From: Chloroflexota bacterium | Lineage (GTDB): Bacteria; Chloroflexota; Anaerolineae; Anaerolineales; Villigracilaceae | Direction of reading: 5' to 3' | Assembly (NCBI GenBank): GCA_023459215.1 | Contig: JAEWVF010000014.1 | Coordinates: 1 to 48,546, forward strand | DNA: 48,546 bases | Shown here: piece after piece, positions 9,102 to 15,730 of the stretch | How positions within the stretch are numbered: the first letter of the stretch is position 1 | Layout: each line of letters opens with the position of its first letter | Translations under genes and position numbers: made by a program | Notes under the pieces: model-generated | Told to the model about the DNA's origin: nothing | The model's input: the letters and a program-made list of their open reading frames with translations, nothing else | Databases searched by the model: none

Positions 9102-9854
9102 ATGACAATTTATAAAGTTAAATTTTCGAAGGAAAAACTAAGCGAATTGCCTGCGGATGAATGTGCCCTTTTTCTTAGTTTGGCACATTTATCCAATGAA
9201 ATTGTCGCACTTGATAAACTTATCATTTGGTCGTTTGACTTTACTACAGATGATGAAGCAATTTCTAATGGACAATCTGTATTGACAATGATGTTGATAA
9301 AGATCCTATCTGGCAAACTAAAAGAAGGTTATGACCTACTCACAAAGAAGTTTTTCGGTACAAAATTATCCCGCGAATATGAGCACTCTTTACCCGAAGA
9401 CTGTAAAGATTCATTAGTTAATCTAAAGCGGTATTTCAGCAATCGTAACGCTATCAATACCGTAAGAAATAATTATGCTTTTCACTACGCTCCAGATGAA
9501 CTGAAGGCGGCACTTCCAAATACTCCCGAAGATCTCTTTCTTTATTTCGAAGAAGGACAGCAAGGAAACACCCTTAATTTCTTTGCAGACGCTATCGCTA
9601 ATCATGCACTTTTAAAATCACTTGGTTATAAAGATGACCGCGAAGCATTCAACCAATTGATAAAAGAGAGCACAGATGTTGCCAGCTGGATTCTCAATAT
9701 TTCCAGCTCTCTTATGGGAAATTTCGTTCTGCGGCACAGAAGTGGCATCATAGAAGGCGATCTGGAAGAAGTATCCTTTGACAAAAATTTACCTTTATCA
9801 AGAAATATAATAATTCCTTGGTTTACTGATAACAGCGGTTCACGTTTACCATAG
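9102..9854 (+). CDS. Cassette gene A: hypothetical protein with HEPN-like motif
   Basis: A 250-residue, AT-rich, mostly alpha-helical soluble protein that I do not recognise as a named family. The segment INTVRNNYAFHY contains R-N-N-Y-A-F-H, which fits the Rx4-6H motif of HEPN RNases and helix-bundle toxins. This is suggestive only, because the motif is short. Its base composition differs strongly from the GC-rich host genes on the left. It is followed by the first ~145-bp cassette-type repeat, and its TAG stop is 5 bp before the putative inverse core site. The role is unknown. If the HEPN reading is right, a defence or toxin role is possible. Confidence 0.7.
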   Translation: MTIYKVKFSKEKLSELPADECALFLSLAHLSNEIVALDKLIIWSFDFTTDDEAISNGQSVLTMMLIKILSGKLKEGYDLLTKKFFGTKLSREYEHSLPEDCKDSLVNLKRYFSNRNAINTVRNNYAFHYAPDELKAALPNTPEDLFLYFEEGQQGNTLNFFADAIANHALLKSLGYKDDREAFNQLIKESTDVASWILNISSSLMGNFVLRHRSGIIEGDLEEVSFDKNLPLSRNIIIPWFTDNSGSRLP

Positions 9855-9858
9855 AATG

Positions 9859-10003
9859 GTCTACAGATTAATAGCAGCGCCAAGGAAAGAACAAAAAGTG
9901 AATCAAGAAAGGCCTCGCATCTGCAAAAAAAATGTCCGGCCTTTGAGCGCCGGGCAGGGCATTCCGCTCCGCGAAAAAGGGTTTTTCGACAGTCTCGTTA
10001 GGC
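9859..10003 (+). repeat. attC-like site A
   Basis: First copy of a ~143-bp repeat. It runs from a degenerate inverse core site GTCTACA (9859-9865) to the core site GTTAGGC (9997-10003). Shared internal blocks include GATTAATAGC, AGGCC...GGCCT as a central hairpin, GGGCAGGGC, CGAAAAAGGG and TTTTCGACAGTCTC. The left core box is the least well matched of the copies. Confidence 0.65.
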
Positions 10004-10020
10004 GCTTCGCAAATTGATCT

Positions 10021-10995
10021 ATGAAAAAAATTATTCTTTCATTATTAGTTGTATTTCTGTGTGGCTGTAATACTAGAACTGAATCCCAACCCTTCACACA
10101 AGGAAATTCATTTATTTTAGATAGATTTACAGACATGGATATTGCAGAAAATGAAAGTGTTTGGGCTGTTAGCGATGATGGCACAGTAGTACATAGTGAT
10201 ATTTACTACCGAGAAGGACGGCATAAAAGCATAGAAAACTTTGGGTATTTGACTGGAATAGATATGATTTCCAATACAAATGGTTGGGCAATAGCGGGAA
10301 TAAATGGAATTATGTATTGGGATGGCAGCACTTGGGAAAAATACTTATCAGCAGACTTAACTGATCACCCACCTTTTTTGGATATAGATTTCGTTAACGA
10401 GAATAGTGGATGGATCGTTGGTTGTGACTTTCACGATGAGGACGCAAGTTCTGTTCTACTTTATTGGAACGGCATAAAATGGGACAAAATTTCACTATAC
10501 GATTCTATGAGACTTGATATTTTTTGTCTTACCGCAGTTGACGCTATTTCAGAGACAAACACTTGGGTCGCAGGAAAAGACCCAAATACATCTTTTGCGA
10601 GTATTTTGTTGCACTGGGATGGAAACGCTTGGGTTGAGATATCTACCCCAAACAGTATGCAATCTCCACACACTATCAGTGCAACAAGTAATGACAATGT
10701 GTGGGTCGGTTCTTTAATGCAAAATATTTTTCACTGGGATGGGAAAACTTGGTCACATTTTGAACTACCAATCGCCCATAGTGAAACTTGGGCACAAAGG
10801 ACATTCGCACTTTTGTCTATTTCTCCAGACGATGTTTGGGCAGGCGGCAAACAACTATTCCATTGGAATGGGAAAACTTGGGTAAATAAAAATTACAATG
10901 GACAATACGGTAATATTGTTGCGATACAATCAGCACCAAATGAAACAATTTGGGCTTTAACAGATACAGGTGTTGTTATGGAATTGGTTAAGTAA
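10021..10995 (+). CDS. Cassette gene B: secreted beta-propeller lipoprotein
   Basis: A 324-residue exported protein. The N-terminus MKKIILSLLVVFLCGCN is a lipoprotein-type signal, with Cys16 as the likely lipidated residue in a slightly unusual LCGC box. The mature part has recurrent W-x-x-D/N-G-x-x-W units (YWDGSTWEK, YWNGIKWDK, HWDGNAWVE, HWDGKTWSH, HWNGKTWVN), each preceded by an NxxWxVG-type strand. This is the pattern of a five- to seven-bladed beta-propeller. Its ATG lies 24 nt after the core site with no clear Shine-Dalgarno sequence, as is common in integron cassettes. The gene is AT-rich. It probably acts in surface binding of unknown ligands; no catalytic motif was seen. Confidence 0.8.
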   Translation: MKKIILSLLVVFLCGCNTRTESQPFTQGNSFILDRFTDMDIAENESVWAVSDDGTVVHSDIYYREGRHKSIENFGYLTGIDMISNTNGWAIAGINGIMYWDGSTWEKYLSADLTDHPPFLDIDFVNENSGWIVGCDFHDEDASSVLLYWNGIKWDKISLYDSMRLDIFCLTAVDAISETNTWVAGKDPNTSFASILLHWDGNAWVEISTPNSMQSPHTISATSNDNVWVGSLMQNIFHWDGKTWSHFELPIAHSETWAQRTFALLSISPDDVWAGGKQLFHWNGKTWVNKNYNGQYGNIVAIQSAPNETIWALTDTGVVMELVK

Positions 10996-11009
10996 CTTTC
11001 AAAAACCGC

Positions 11010-11151
11010 GCCTACCGATTAATAGCCACCTCAAGGGATGAGCAAAAAAGTGAATGAAAAAGGCCTAGCGCCTGGAAAAGACGTCCGGCCCTTGAGCGCT
11101 GGGCAGGGCGTTTCGTTCCGCGAAAAAGGGTTTTCGACAGTCTCGTTAGCC
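11010..11151 (+). repeat. attC-like site B
   Basis: Second copy, from inverse core GCCTACC (11010-11016) to the next core GTTAGCC (11145-11151). The extended left end GCGCCTACCG (11008-11017) is the reverse complement, 9 of 10, of this cassette's own start CGTTAGGCGC (9996-10005). That is the pairing expected in a circular cassette. Confidence 0.75.
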
Positions 11152-11194
11152 CACTTTCTAAGTTATCAAAGAAATTAATTCATAAGAGTTCGCC

Positions 11195-11896
11195 GTGTCC
11201 ATCGAATCCGCGGAACCAATAAACAGAAAACTACTCATCGGTATTGGTATTATCACGGGGCTTATAAACGCTCTTGTCTGGATAATACTTGGTTGGCTTG
11301 TTCTATCGACGATGGATTTAAACATCTCAATTTGGTGGGTATTGTTTTGTCTTGTATTAAATATAAGTGTGGCTCTTGGCATATCTCAAAAATGGACTGG
11401 TAAATTCCGAAGGTTATTTTGGATAGTAGGTGTAACACTTTTTATAACGATTTTCTGCGCTTTTATTTTAGGTTTCGGGGCTTCTTACGGTATAACAGAT
11501 TGGGGAGGTGTTGCTTTTATCGTTGGCGCAGGACAAGGCGTTTTGATTGGCTTAGTGATTGGAGTTATTGTTGGAATAAAGACATCATCCAGCAATATTT
11601 CATCCAAAACTCTGATTCAAAGAATTGGTGAAGGGATTGTCACCAGCACCCTTGTTGGTATAGGCATCAGCGCCATAAGCGTTGCTATTTTTGCTACTTC
11701 AACATGGATGAAGGATTCTATAGACAGTCTAAATTATCCTGATCTTATAGGGCATGTATTCTTGAATGTTTTGTTCATAACGCCAGCAGGAGTCATACCA
11801 AGTGTGTTAACTGGAGTGACTACCTCCCTTACGATTCATGCCGTATTCTGGTGGCTCAAAAGAGAAAATACTGCTAAAAATGGTGGCGTGGGCTAA
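11195..11896 (+). CDS. Cassette gene C: hypothetical integral membrane protein
   Basis: A 233-residue protein with about six hydrophobic helices (near 13-38, 42-62, 73-95, 103-127, 144-170, 185-220) and Gly-rich segments such as GVAFIVGAGQGVLIGLVIGVIVG. I recognise no family. The start is GTG at 11195 with AAGAG upstream. Its TAA stop (11894-11896) lies inside the inverse core site GGCTAAC of its own attC, which is typical cassette packing. The gene is AT-rich compared with the flanking chromosome. Its function is unknown; transport or stress roles cannot be separated. Confidence 0.75.
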   Translation: MSIESAEPINRKLLIGIGIITGLINALVWIILGWLVLSTMDLNISIWWVLFCLVLNISVALGISQKWTGKFRRLFWIVGVTLFITIFCAFILGFGASYGITDWGGVAFIVGAGQGVLIGLVIGVIVGIKTSSSNISSKTLIQRIGEGIVTSTLVGIGISAISVAIFATSTWMKDSIDSLNYPDLIGHVFLNVLFITPAGVIPSVLTGVTTSLTIHAVFWWLKRENTAKNGGVG

Positions 11897-12033
11897 CTAT
11901 TAATAGCCACGCCAAGGGATGAGCGGAAAAGTAAATGAAAAAGGCCTCGCATCTGGGAAAGGATGCTTGATCTTTGAGCTTCGGGCAGGGCGCTTCGCTC
12001 CGCAAAAAAGGTTTTTCGATAGCTTCGTTGGGC
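11891..12033 (+). repeat. attC-like site C
   Basis: Third copy, from inverse core GGCTAAC (11891-11897) to the next core GTTGGGC (12027-12033). The extended end GTGGGCTAAC (11888-11897) is a perfect 10-of-10 reverse complement of this cassette's own start GTTAGCCCAC (11145-11154). The interior matches copies A and B. Confidence 0.8.
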
Positions 12034-12180
12034 AGCACAAAGATAGAACTTTCGCTTACAACCGTTTTTAGCTGTAACTATGTACGGATTCGCGCCAGTA
12101 ACCTTCAAAAAACGCCAAAAAGATGCGAAATCTTATTATGGCCTTCCGCAACAAGCGAAAGCCCTAAAGGACTGACACAA

Positions 12181-12711
12181 ATGAAACTTGAATTACATAG
12201 CCCGTTAAGTATAGAAGAGTGCAGACGGAAGCTTGTTGAAAAACTGGAAGAACGGGAGTTCATGGGGTCGGTAAAAGAACAGAAAATTTCATTACGCTTA
12301 GGGAATGGCTTGAGAAATCCATTTGCGCCATATTTTCAAGGAAATTTAGAGCGAACGATCAACGGGACGATACTGAGAGGGGTGATCAAGATACAGGATG
12401 TTGTTAAAGGGGCAGCGATTCTCTGGTGTGTTTTTTGCATACTGACACCCTGTATCACGACTGCGCTGGTGGAAGCAGGCCTGCTGAGCTTGGTGGCTCT
12501 GGTAGGCATAGAGAACTTGATAGAATTGGGAAATGAACTATATCAACCGCTGATAGCGCTGTCAGTTATCGTGCTTTTATTCCCTTTGGCAGGGGCAGCG
12601 TTTGGGATAGGTTTTCCAGTTTTATTCGCCTGGATTCGATTGAATGATCGAGAAAAGATCGTTGAGAAATTGGCAAAAATATTGGATGCCACAAACCATA
12701 GCGCTGCCTAA
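12181..12711 (+). CDS. Cassette gene D: hypothetical protein with two membrane helices
   Basis: A 176-residue protein. The N-terminal ~75 residues are soluble (LHSPLSIEECRRKLVEKLEE, then a GNLERTINGTILRGVIK strand pair), and two hydrophobic helices follow (near 80-105 and 122-150), ending in a charged tail. The layout resembles small proteins with a PH-like beta domain next to membrane helices, but no family is assigned. ATG 12181 has AAAGGA upstream. The open frame extends back into the attC repeat and that part is not taken as coding. The TAA stop (12709-12711) lies inside the inverse core GCCTAAC, as in cassette C. Confidence 0.7.
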   Translation: MKLELHSPLSIEECRRKLVEKLEEREFMGSVKEQKISLRLGNGLRNPFAPYFQGNLERTINGTILRGVIKIQDVVKGAAILWCVFCILTPCITTALVEAGLLSLVALVGIENLIELGNELYQPLIALSVIVLLFPLAGAAFGIGFPVLFAWIRLNDREKIVEKLAKILDATNHSAA

Positions 12712-12713
12712 CG
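12703..12713 (+). repeat. Solitary inverse core site at the end of cassette gene D
   Basis: GCTGCCTAACG is the reverse complement, 10 of 11, of the core start CGTTGGGCAGC at 12026-12036. The rest of an attC is absent: gene E begins 50 bp later. This looks like a cassette end whose attC was lost, joining D and E. Confidence 0.55.
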
Positions 12714-12762
12714 AACCTGTACAATCTTCTTGCCAACACTCTGGAATAACACCGAGGCCCAC

Positions 12763-13248
12763 ATGGAAAAAATAATGAACATCGAGTTGATTTCGCAATA
12801 CGCTCACATTTGGAGAGTCTTTGAACGTTTGGTCAATGATTTTGACGATACTTCGTGGTTCCGCACAGGGCGAAAAACCATCACCCCCGCAAGACTGTCT
12901 TTTCACATTCTGAAAGCAACCAAATATTATCTCGAAGATACGTCCATCATCGAATTCGCATCTGGAAAATCATTCGACAGTAACTCTGAAACCGCAGATG
13001 ATGAATTTTTGCCATCACGAAACGATATGATTGTTTGCATTCAAGAGTTTGCAGCAAAAACCGAACGCTGGATTGCTGAAATGGAATTCAGCGCCAGCAA
13101 TGAAACGTTCCCATGGGCGGGAAAAACCAAATTGGGTGTGGTAATTTTTCTGTTAAAACACAACCTATACCATCTTGGCGAGTTAAGCTCACTATTGAAT
13201 GAGAGCAAAAATGGAGAGGTCGATGATAATTACGTCAAGGCTTTATAG
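12763..13248 (+). CDS. Cassette gene E: DinB-like protein
   Basis: A 161-residue four-helix-type protein. It has ARLSFHILKATKYYLED near residue 46 and a late LLKHNLYHLGELSSLL segment. The histidine in the early helix and the H-x3-H of the late helix fit the metal-binding triad of the DinB/YfiT superfamily. DinB-like proteins are often thiol-dependent transferases or uncharacterised stress proteins, so the substrate is unknown. ATG 12763 follows GAGG with 6-nt spacing. Codon use is intermediate between the AT-rich cassettes and the host. It is the last gene of the array and is followed by a truncated attC-like copy. Confidence 0.7.
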   Translation: MEKIMNIELISQYAHIWRVFERLVNDFDDTSWFRTGRKTITPARLSFHILKATKYYLEDTSIIEFASGKSFDSNSETADDEFLPSRNDMIVCIQEFAAKTERWIAEMEFSASNETFPWAGKTKLGVVIFLLKHNLYHLGELSSLLNESKNGEVDDNYVKAL

Positions 13249-13292
13249 CGTTTGAGGTGAAGCACAGGCCCATTGCCATCATTCTATGAAAA

Positions 13293-13383
13293 CTGCCCAG
13301 CGATTAATTAGCCAGTCCAAGGAATGAGCGAAAAAGTGAATAAAAGAGGCCTGGCATCTCGAAAAAGATGCCGGGCCTTTTTT
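13293..13383 (+). repeat. Truncated attC-like site E at the right end of the array
   Basis: The left half of the repeat is present: CTGCCCAGCG (13293-13302), GATTAATTAGCC, a CCAAGGAATGAGCGAAAAAG block, and the central hairpin. The right half (GGGCAGGGC...GTTRRRY) is missing. The left end is the reverse complement, 9 of 10, of CGTTGGGCAG at 12026-12035, so D and E may form one composite cassette. Confidence 0.7.
13347..13383 (+). terminator. Intrinsic terminator formed by the centre of attC-like site E
   Basis: Stem AGGCCTGGCATCT (13347-13359) with AGATGCCGGGCCT (13366-13378), one G-U type mismatch, followed by a T-run. The other attC-like copies keep the same AGGCC...GGCCT hairpin with a weaker stem and shorter T-tract. 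Confidence 0.85.
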
Positions 13384-13622
13384 CCTGGCGAAGGTTTGTA
13401 ACAAAAACCCGTTGATTTTGTCGGTTGATTTTGCTATTGTAATAGAGAGATACGCTCAACAATTTGCCGGAGAGATCAGCCGGGGGGATTCAGTCCCGAA
13501 ATTGGGTTCACCCTTTGGCATTTTCCCGCCAACTTGTACTGACCTTGTCGAAGCGTCCCGCGCCTGCCGGTAAAACCTGTCGCTGGGCAGAATATGACGG
13601 CAGCGCCTGTGAAGGGTGTGGC
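13384..13622. other. Gene-free stretch right of the array, with a weak promoter
   Basis: No gene is supported. GTTGATTTTG occurs twice (13411, 13424). TTGATT (13412-13417) and TATTGT (13435-13440) with a 17-bp spacer could be a promoter for the STAS-like gene at 13623. GC content rises again through this stretch. Part of it is open in the frame of the next gene, but it has no ribosome binding site or conserved sequence. Confidence 0.4.
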
Positions 13623-13991
13623 ATGGAATGGAAAATCGTGGTGCGCAACAAAGAAAGGTATGTCGAAGTCATTACAAGCGGCGTTGCCGACAAAGACGGT
13701 TCGTTGAATATGGCCAGGGCAATCACGCAGATAATGCGGGAACGGCGGATAAAAAGAGTATTAATCGACCATCGCAACATTGACGGTGTGACAGGGAAAA
13801 CCATAGACATCTATGATCGTCCGAAAATTTTCCGGCTTATCGGGGCCATTTTGAAAATCAAAATAGCGGAAATCATCAAGCCGGAGAATTTGGAGCACTT
13901 TAAATTTTTCGAAACGGTATGTATCAATCGCGGGTATCAACTGGCCGTTTTTCAAGACGAAGACAAAGCAATAGCCTGGCTGCTGGCATAG
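13623..13991 (+). CDS. STAS/SpoIIAA-like protein
   Basis: A 122-residue soluble protein. It begins with paired strands (MEWKIVVRNKERYVEVITSG), then a helix (SLNMARAITQIMRERR), the strand-turn KRVLIDHRNIDGVTG, an IYDRP segment and a late FFETVCINRGYQLAVF strand. This order fits the STAS/SpoIIAA-like fold, with the DHRN loop where anti-sigma antagonists carry their regulatory Ser/Asp. Homologues are usually annotated only as STAS-like or hypothetical, and the phosphorylatable serine is not obvious. ATG 13623 is preceded by GAAGGG. An upstream extension to 13464 is open but not conserved in appearance. No partner kinase or sigma factor is adjacent. Confidence 0.65.
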   Translation: MEWKIVVRNKERYVEVITSGVADKDGSLNMARAITQIMRERRIKRVLIDHRNIDGVTGKTIDIYDRPKIFRLIGAILKIKIAEIIKPENLEHFKFFETVCINRGYQLAVFQDEDKAIAWLLA

Positions 13992-14126
13992 GTCTGGCGC
14001 CGGAACCTTCCGATTTTGTGTCACGGAATTGACCGAGGATAGCGTATTAAAAACTCCGCGCCCTCGGCGGCTCAGTGGTTATCCCCCAGCAAATTCAAAG
14101 GCTTTCCCTGCTAAAATTGAATCATT

Positions 14127-14774
14127 ATGCTAAACGCAAGTGAAATTTCCAGCGAAGATGAGTTAGCAAAAATCCTTCTTGCCTGCGGCTATGCTTCCGA
14201 GACACCTGCCTTGTCGCCAACCTGGGAGCATCTACAACTCATCCACTCCTTGCCGCTTGCGCGGCATCTCACGGATGCCGGCTACAATGACATCTATGTC
14301 GCCGTGGAAGGCAAGGCGTTCCAAATCTACTCGTGGCTGATGCTGGTATGCGAGTTACCAGGGGCAGTGCCAGAAGATGAGTTGATTGAGAAGATAAAGC
14401 TAAGCGCCTCGCCGGGCAGGGTACCGGCTGACCCGTCACAGTGCATCTGCCTGAAACTGCCGTTGCCCTTCGACCATTATGAAAAAATCCGCTTCATTGG
14501 CCGGGATGAGACCTTGGGCAGGTTCGGGGAAGTCACATTAAAGCAATGCCGACACTGCCAGCGTTATTGGCTGCACTACTTCGTCGAGCATGAAGCCTAC
14601 CGCAAATCGGGGCGGTACTTTATGGGCTTGATCACGGCGGCGGATGCCGAGACAATGACCCCTGAAATGGCGGTAGATTACCTGGGCAGTCTCGACTGGC
14701 ATTTGTATGGCGGTTCTTACTTTGACAACCAGAGCGGCAAATCCATGTCCAAAAAAATCAATGTCGACTGCTAG
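14127..14774 (+). CDS. Hypothetical protein with a CxxC pair
   Basis: A 215-residue soluble protein that I do not recognise. Visible features are an acidic helical N-terminus, a CICLKLPLPFDHYEKIRF segment, and KQCRHCQRYWLHYFVEHEAYRKSGRYF, where CRHC resembles half of a zinc or redox site. A conserved-looking end GSLDWHLYGGSYF follows. The ATG sits 9 nt after a TAAAAT -10-like box and has no clear Shine-Dalgarno sequence, so the transcript may be leaderless or nearly so. GC content is back to that of the host. A bidirectional terminator follows. No function is proposed. Confidence 0.7.
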   Translation: MLNASEISSEDELAKILLACGYASETPALSPTWEHLQLIHSLPLARHLTDAGYNDIYVAVEGKAFQIYSWLMLVCELPGAVPEDELIEKIKLSASPGRVPADPSQCICLKLPLPFDHYEKIRFIGRDETLGRFGEVTLKQCRHCQRYWLHYFVEHEAYRKSGRYFMGLITAADAETMTPEMAVDYLGSLDWHLYGGSYFDNQSGKSMSKKINVDC

Positions 14775-14825
14775 CCTTTTTCGCAGCTTCGGCGGGAGTC
14801 TGGTTCCCAAAACTCACGTAAACAA

Positions 14826-14862
14826 AGAGACCTGGCGTCTTTTCAGATGCCAGGTCTCTGTT
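14826..14862. terminator. Bidirectional terminator between convergent genes
   Basis: Stem AGAGACCTGGCGTCT (14826-14840) with AGATGCCAGGTCTCT (14845-14859), one wobble pair and a 4-nt loop. It lies between the CxxC hypothetical gene (plus) and the SIR2 gene (minus). Its core sequence is close to the terminator at 13347-13383. Confidence 0.75.
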
Positions 14863-14910
14863 CTCGTTAAAGGCTTCGAAGTCAGTACTTCCAGCCGGGG
14901 AACGTCTCGC

Positions 14911-15648
14911 CTAAGCGAGCGCCTCCAGCAGGGCCGGCAGGATTTCGCCGGATTTGCCGAGAAAGGCATAATCGACGTGTTCGCTGAGCGGGGTCGGCTC
15001 GTAATTGATTTCGACCAGCACCGCACCGCGTTTTTTTGCCCACAAAGCCAGCGAGGCGGCCGGTTGCACCAGTCCACTGGTGCCGATGGAGAAGAAAGCC
15101 TGGCAGGTGTTGGCGGCGGCGATAGCGGCCTGCAATCCATCTTCGGGCAGGTTCTCGCCAAACCAAACCACATCCGGCCGCAGCGGCGCTCCGCATTTCG
15201 GGCAGGCCGGGACCACCTCGGGCAGTTCGTCCCACTCATCGATCACGCCGCAGCCGCGCGAACAGCGGATGCGGCGCAGGTTGCCGTGCAGCTCGATCAG
15301 GTTGCGACTGCCGGCGCGCTGGTGCAGGCCATCGATATTCTGGGTAATCAGGGTGAACTGGGCAAATCGTTTTTCCATCCCGGCCAGGGCCAGGTGGCCG
15401 GCGTTCGGCTGCGCCTCCCCGGCTCCCTCGCGGCGGGTGGCGTAAAAGTCCCAGACCAGGCGCGGGTTGCGCTCAAACGCCTCGGGCGTGGCCAGGTCTT
15501 CGGGCCGGTACTGCGCCCAAATCCCGACCTGGGCATCGCGGAAAGTGCGCAAACCGGATTCCTGCGAAACGCCGGCCCCGGTCAGGGCAGCAACCCGCGT
15601 CGAGGCGCGCAAAAATGAAAGCAATTCTGGGGGAAAAGTAAGGGTCAT
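14911..15648 (-). CDS. cobB: NAD-dependent protein deacylase, SIR2 family (CobB-like)
   Basis: A 245-residue sirtuin that removes acetyl or other acyl groups from lysines using NAD+. It has the Rossmann GAGVSQESGLRTFRD motif near residue 25, the catalytic TQNIDGLHQRAG loop (His of the DGLH), ELHGNL, and a zinc site CSRGC...CPKC. GTSGLVQPA and VEINYEPTPLSEHVDY complete the NAD pocket. The length is normal for bacterial class III sirtuins, but the zinc finger spacing CxxxC then CxxC is slightly compact. ATG 15648 is chosen; TTG two codons upstream is the only alternative. TATACT ends 6 nt before the ATG, suggesting a leaderless message. Confidence 0.92.
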   Translation of the reverse strand: MTLTFPPELLSFLRASTRVAALTGAGVSQESGLRTFRDAQVGIWAQYRPEDLATPEAFERNPRLVWDFYATRREGAGEAQPNAGHLALAGMEKRFAQFTLITQNIDGLHQRAGSRNLIELHGNLRRIRCSRGCGVIDEWDELPEVVPACPKCGAPLRPDVVWFGENLPEDGLQAAIAAANTCQAFFSIGTSGLVQPAASLALWAKKRGAVLVEINYEPTPLSEHVDYAFLGKSGEILPALLEALA

Positions 15649-15654
15649 GGCCAA

Positions 15655-15660
15655 AGTATA
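15655..15660 (-). promoter_or_regulatory. -10 box next to the SIR2 start codon
   Basis: On the minus strand TATACT is followed by 6 nt and then the ATG. This places the expected transcription start at or next to the initiation codon. No good -35 is visible. Confidence 0.4.
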
Positions 15661-15672
15661 CCCGCGCTAAAA

Positions 15673-15704
15673 GAAAAATGGCGCAGTTTTCGCAAACTGC
15701 GCCA
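15673..15704 (-). terminator. Intrinsic terminator of the antiporter gene
   Basis: On the minus strand TGGCGCAGTTT pairs with AAACTGCGCCA around a TTTTCGC-type loop. It is followed by TTTTTC, 26 nt after the antiporter stop. Confidence 0.85.
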
Positions 15705-15730
15705 CGGACTGAAAGAAAAGCAAATGCGGC

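Noticed and set aside
11974..12180. N-terminal extension of cassette gene D through the attC-like repeat
   Set aside because: It would translate the repeat itself. ATG 12181 has a ribosome site and the cassette boundary lies at 12027.
8858..13390. CRISPR array or insertion sequence as explanation for the repeats
   Set aside because: Repeats are ~143 bp, spaced by whole genes rather than short spacers; no transposase, terminal duplication or Cas gene is present.
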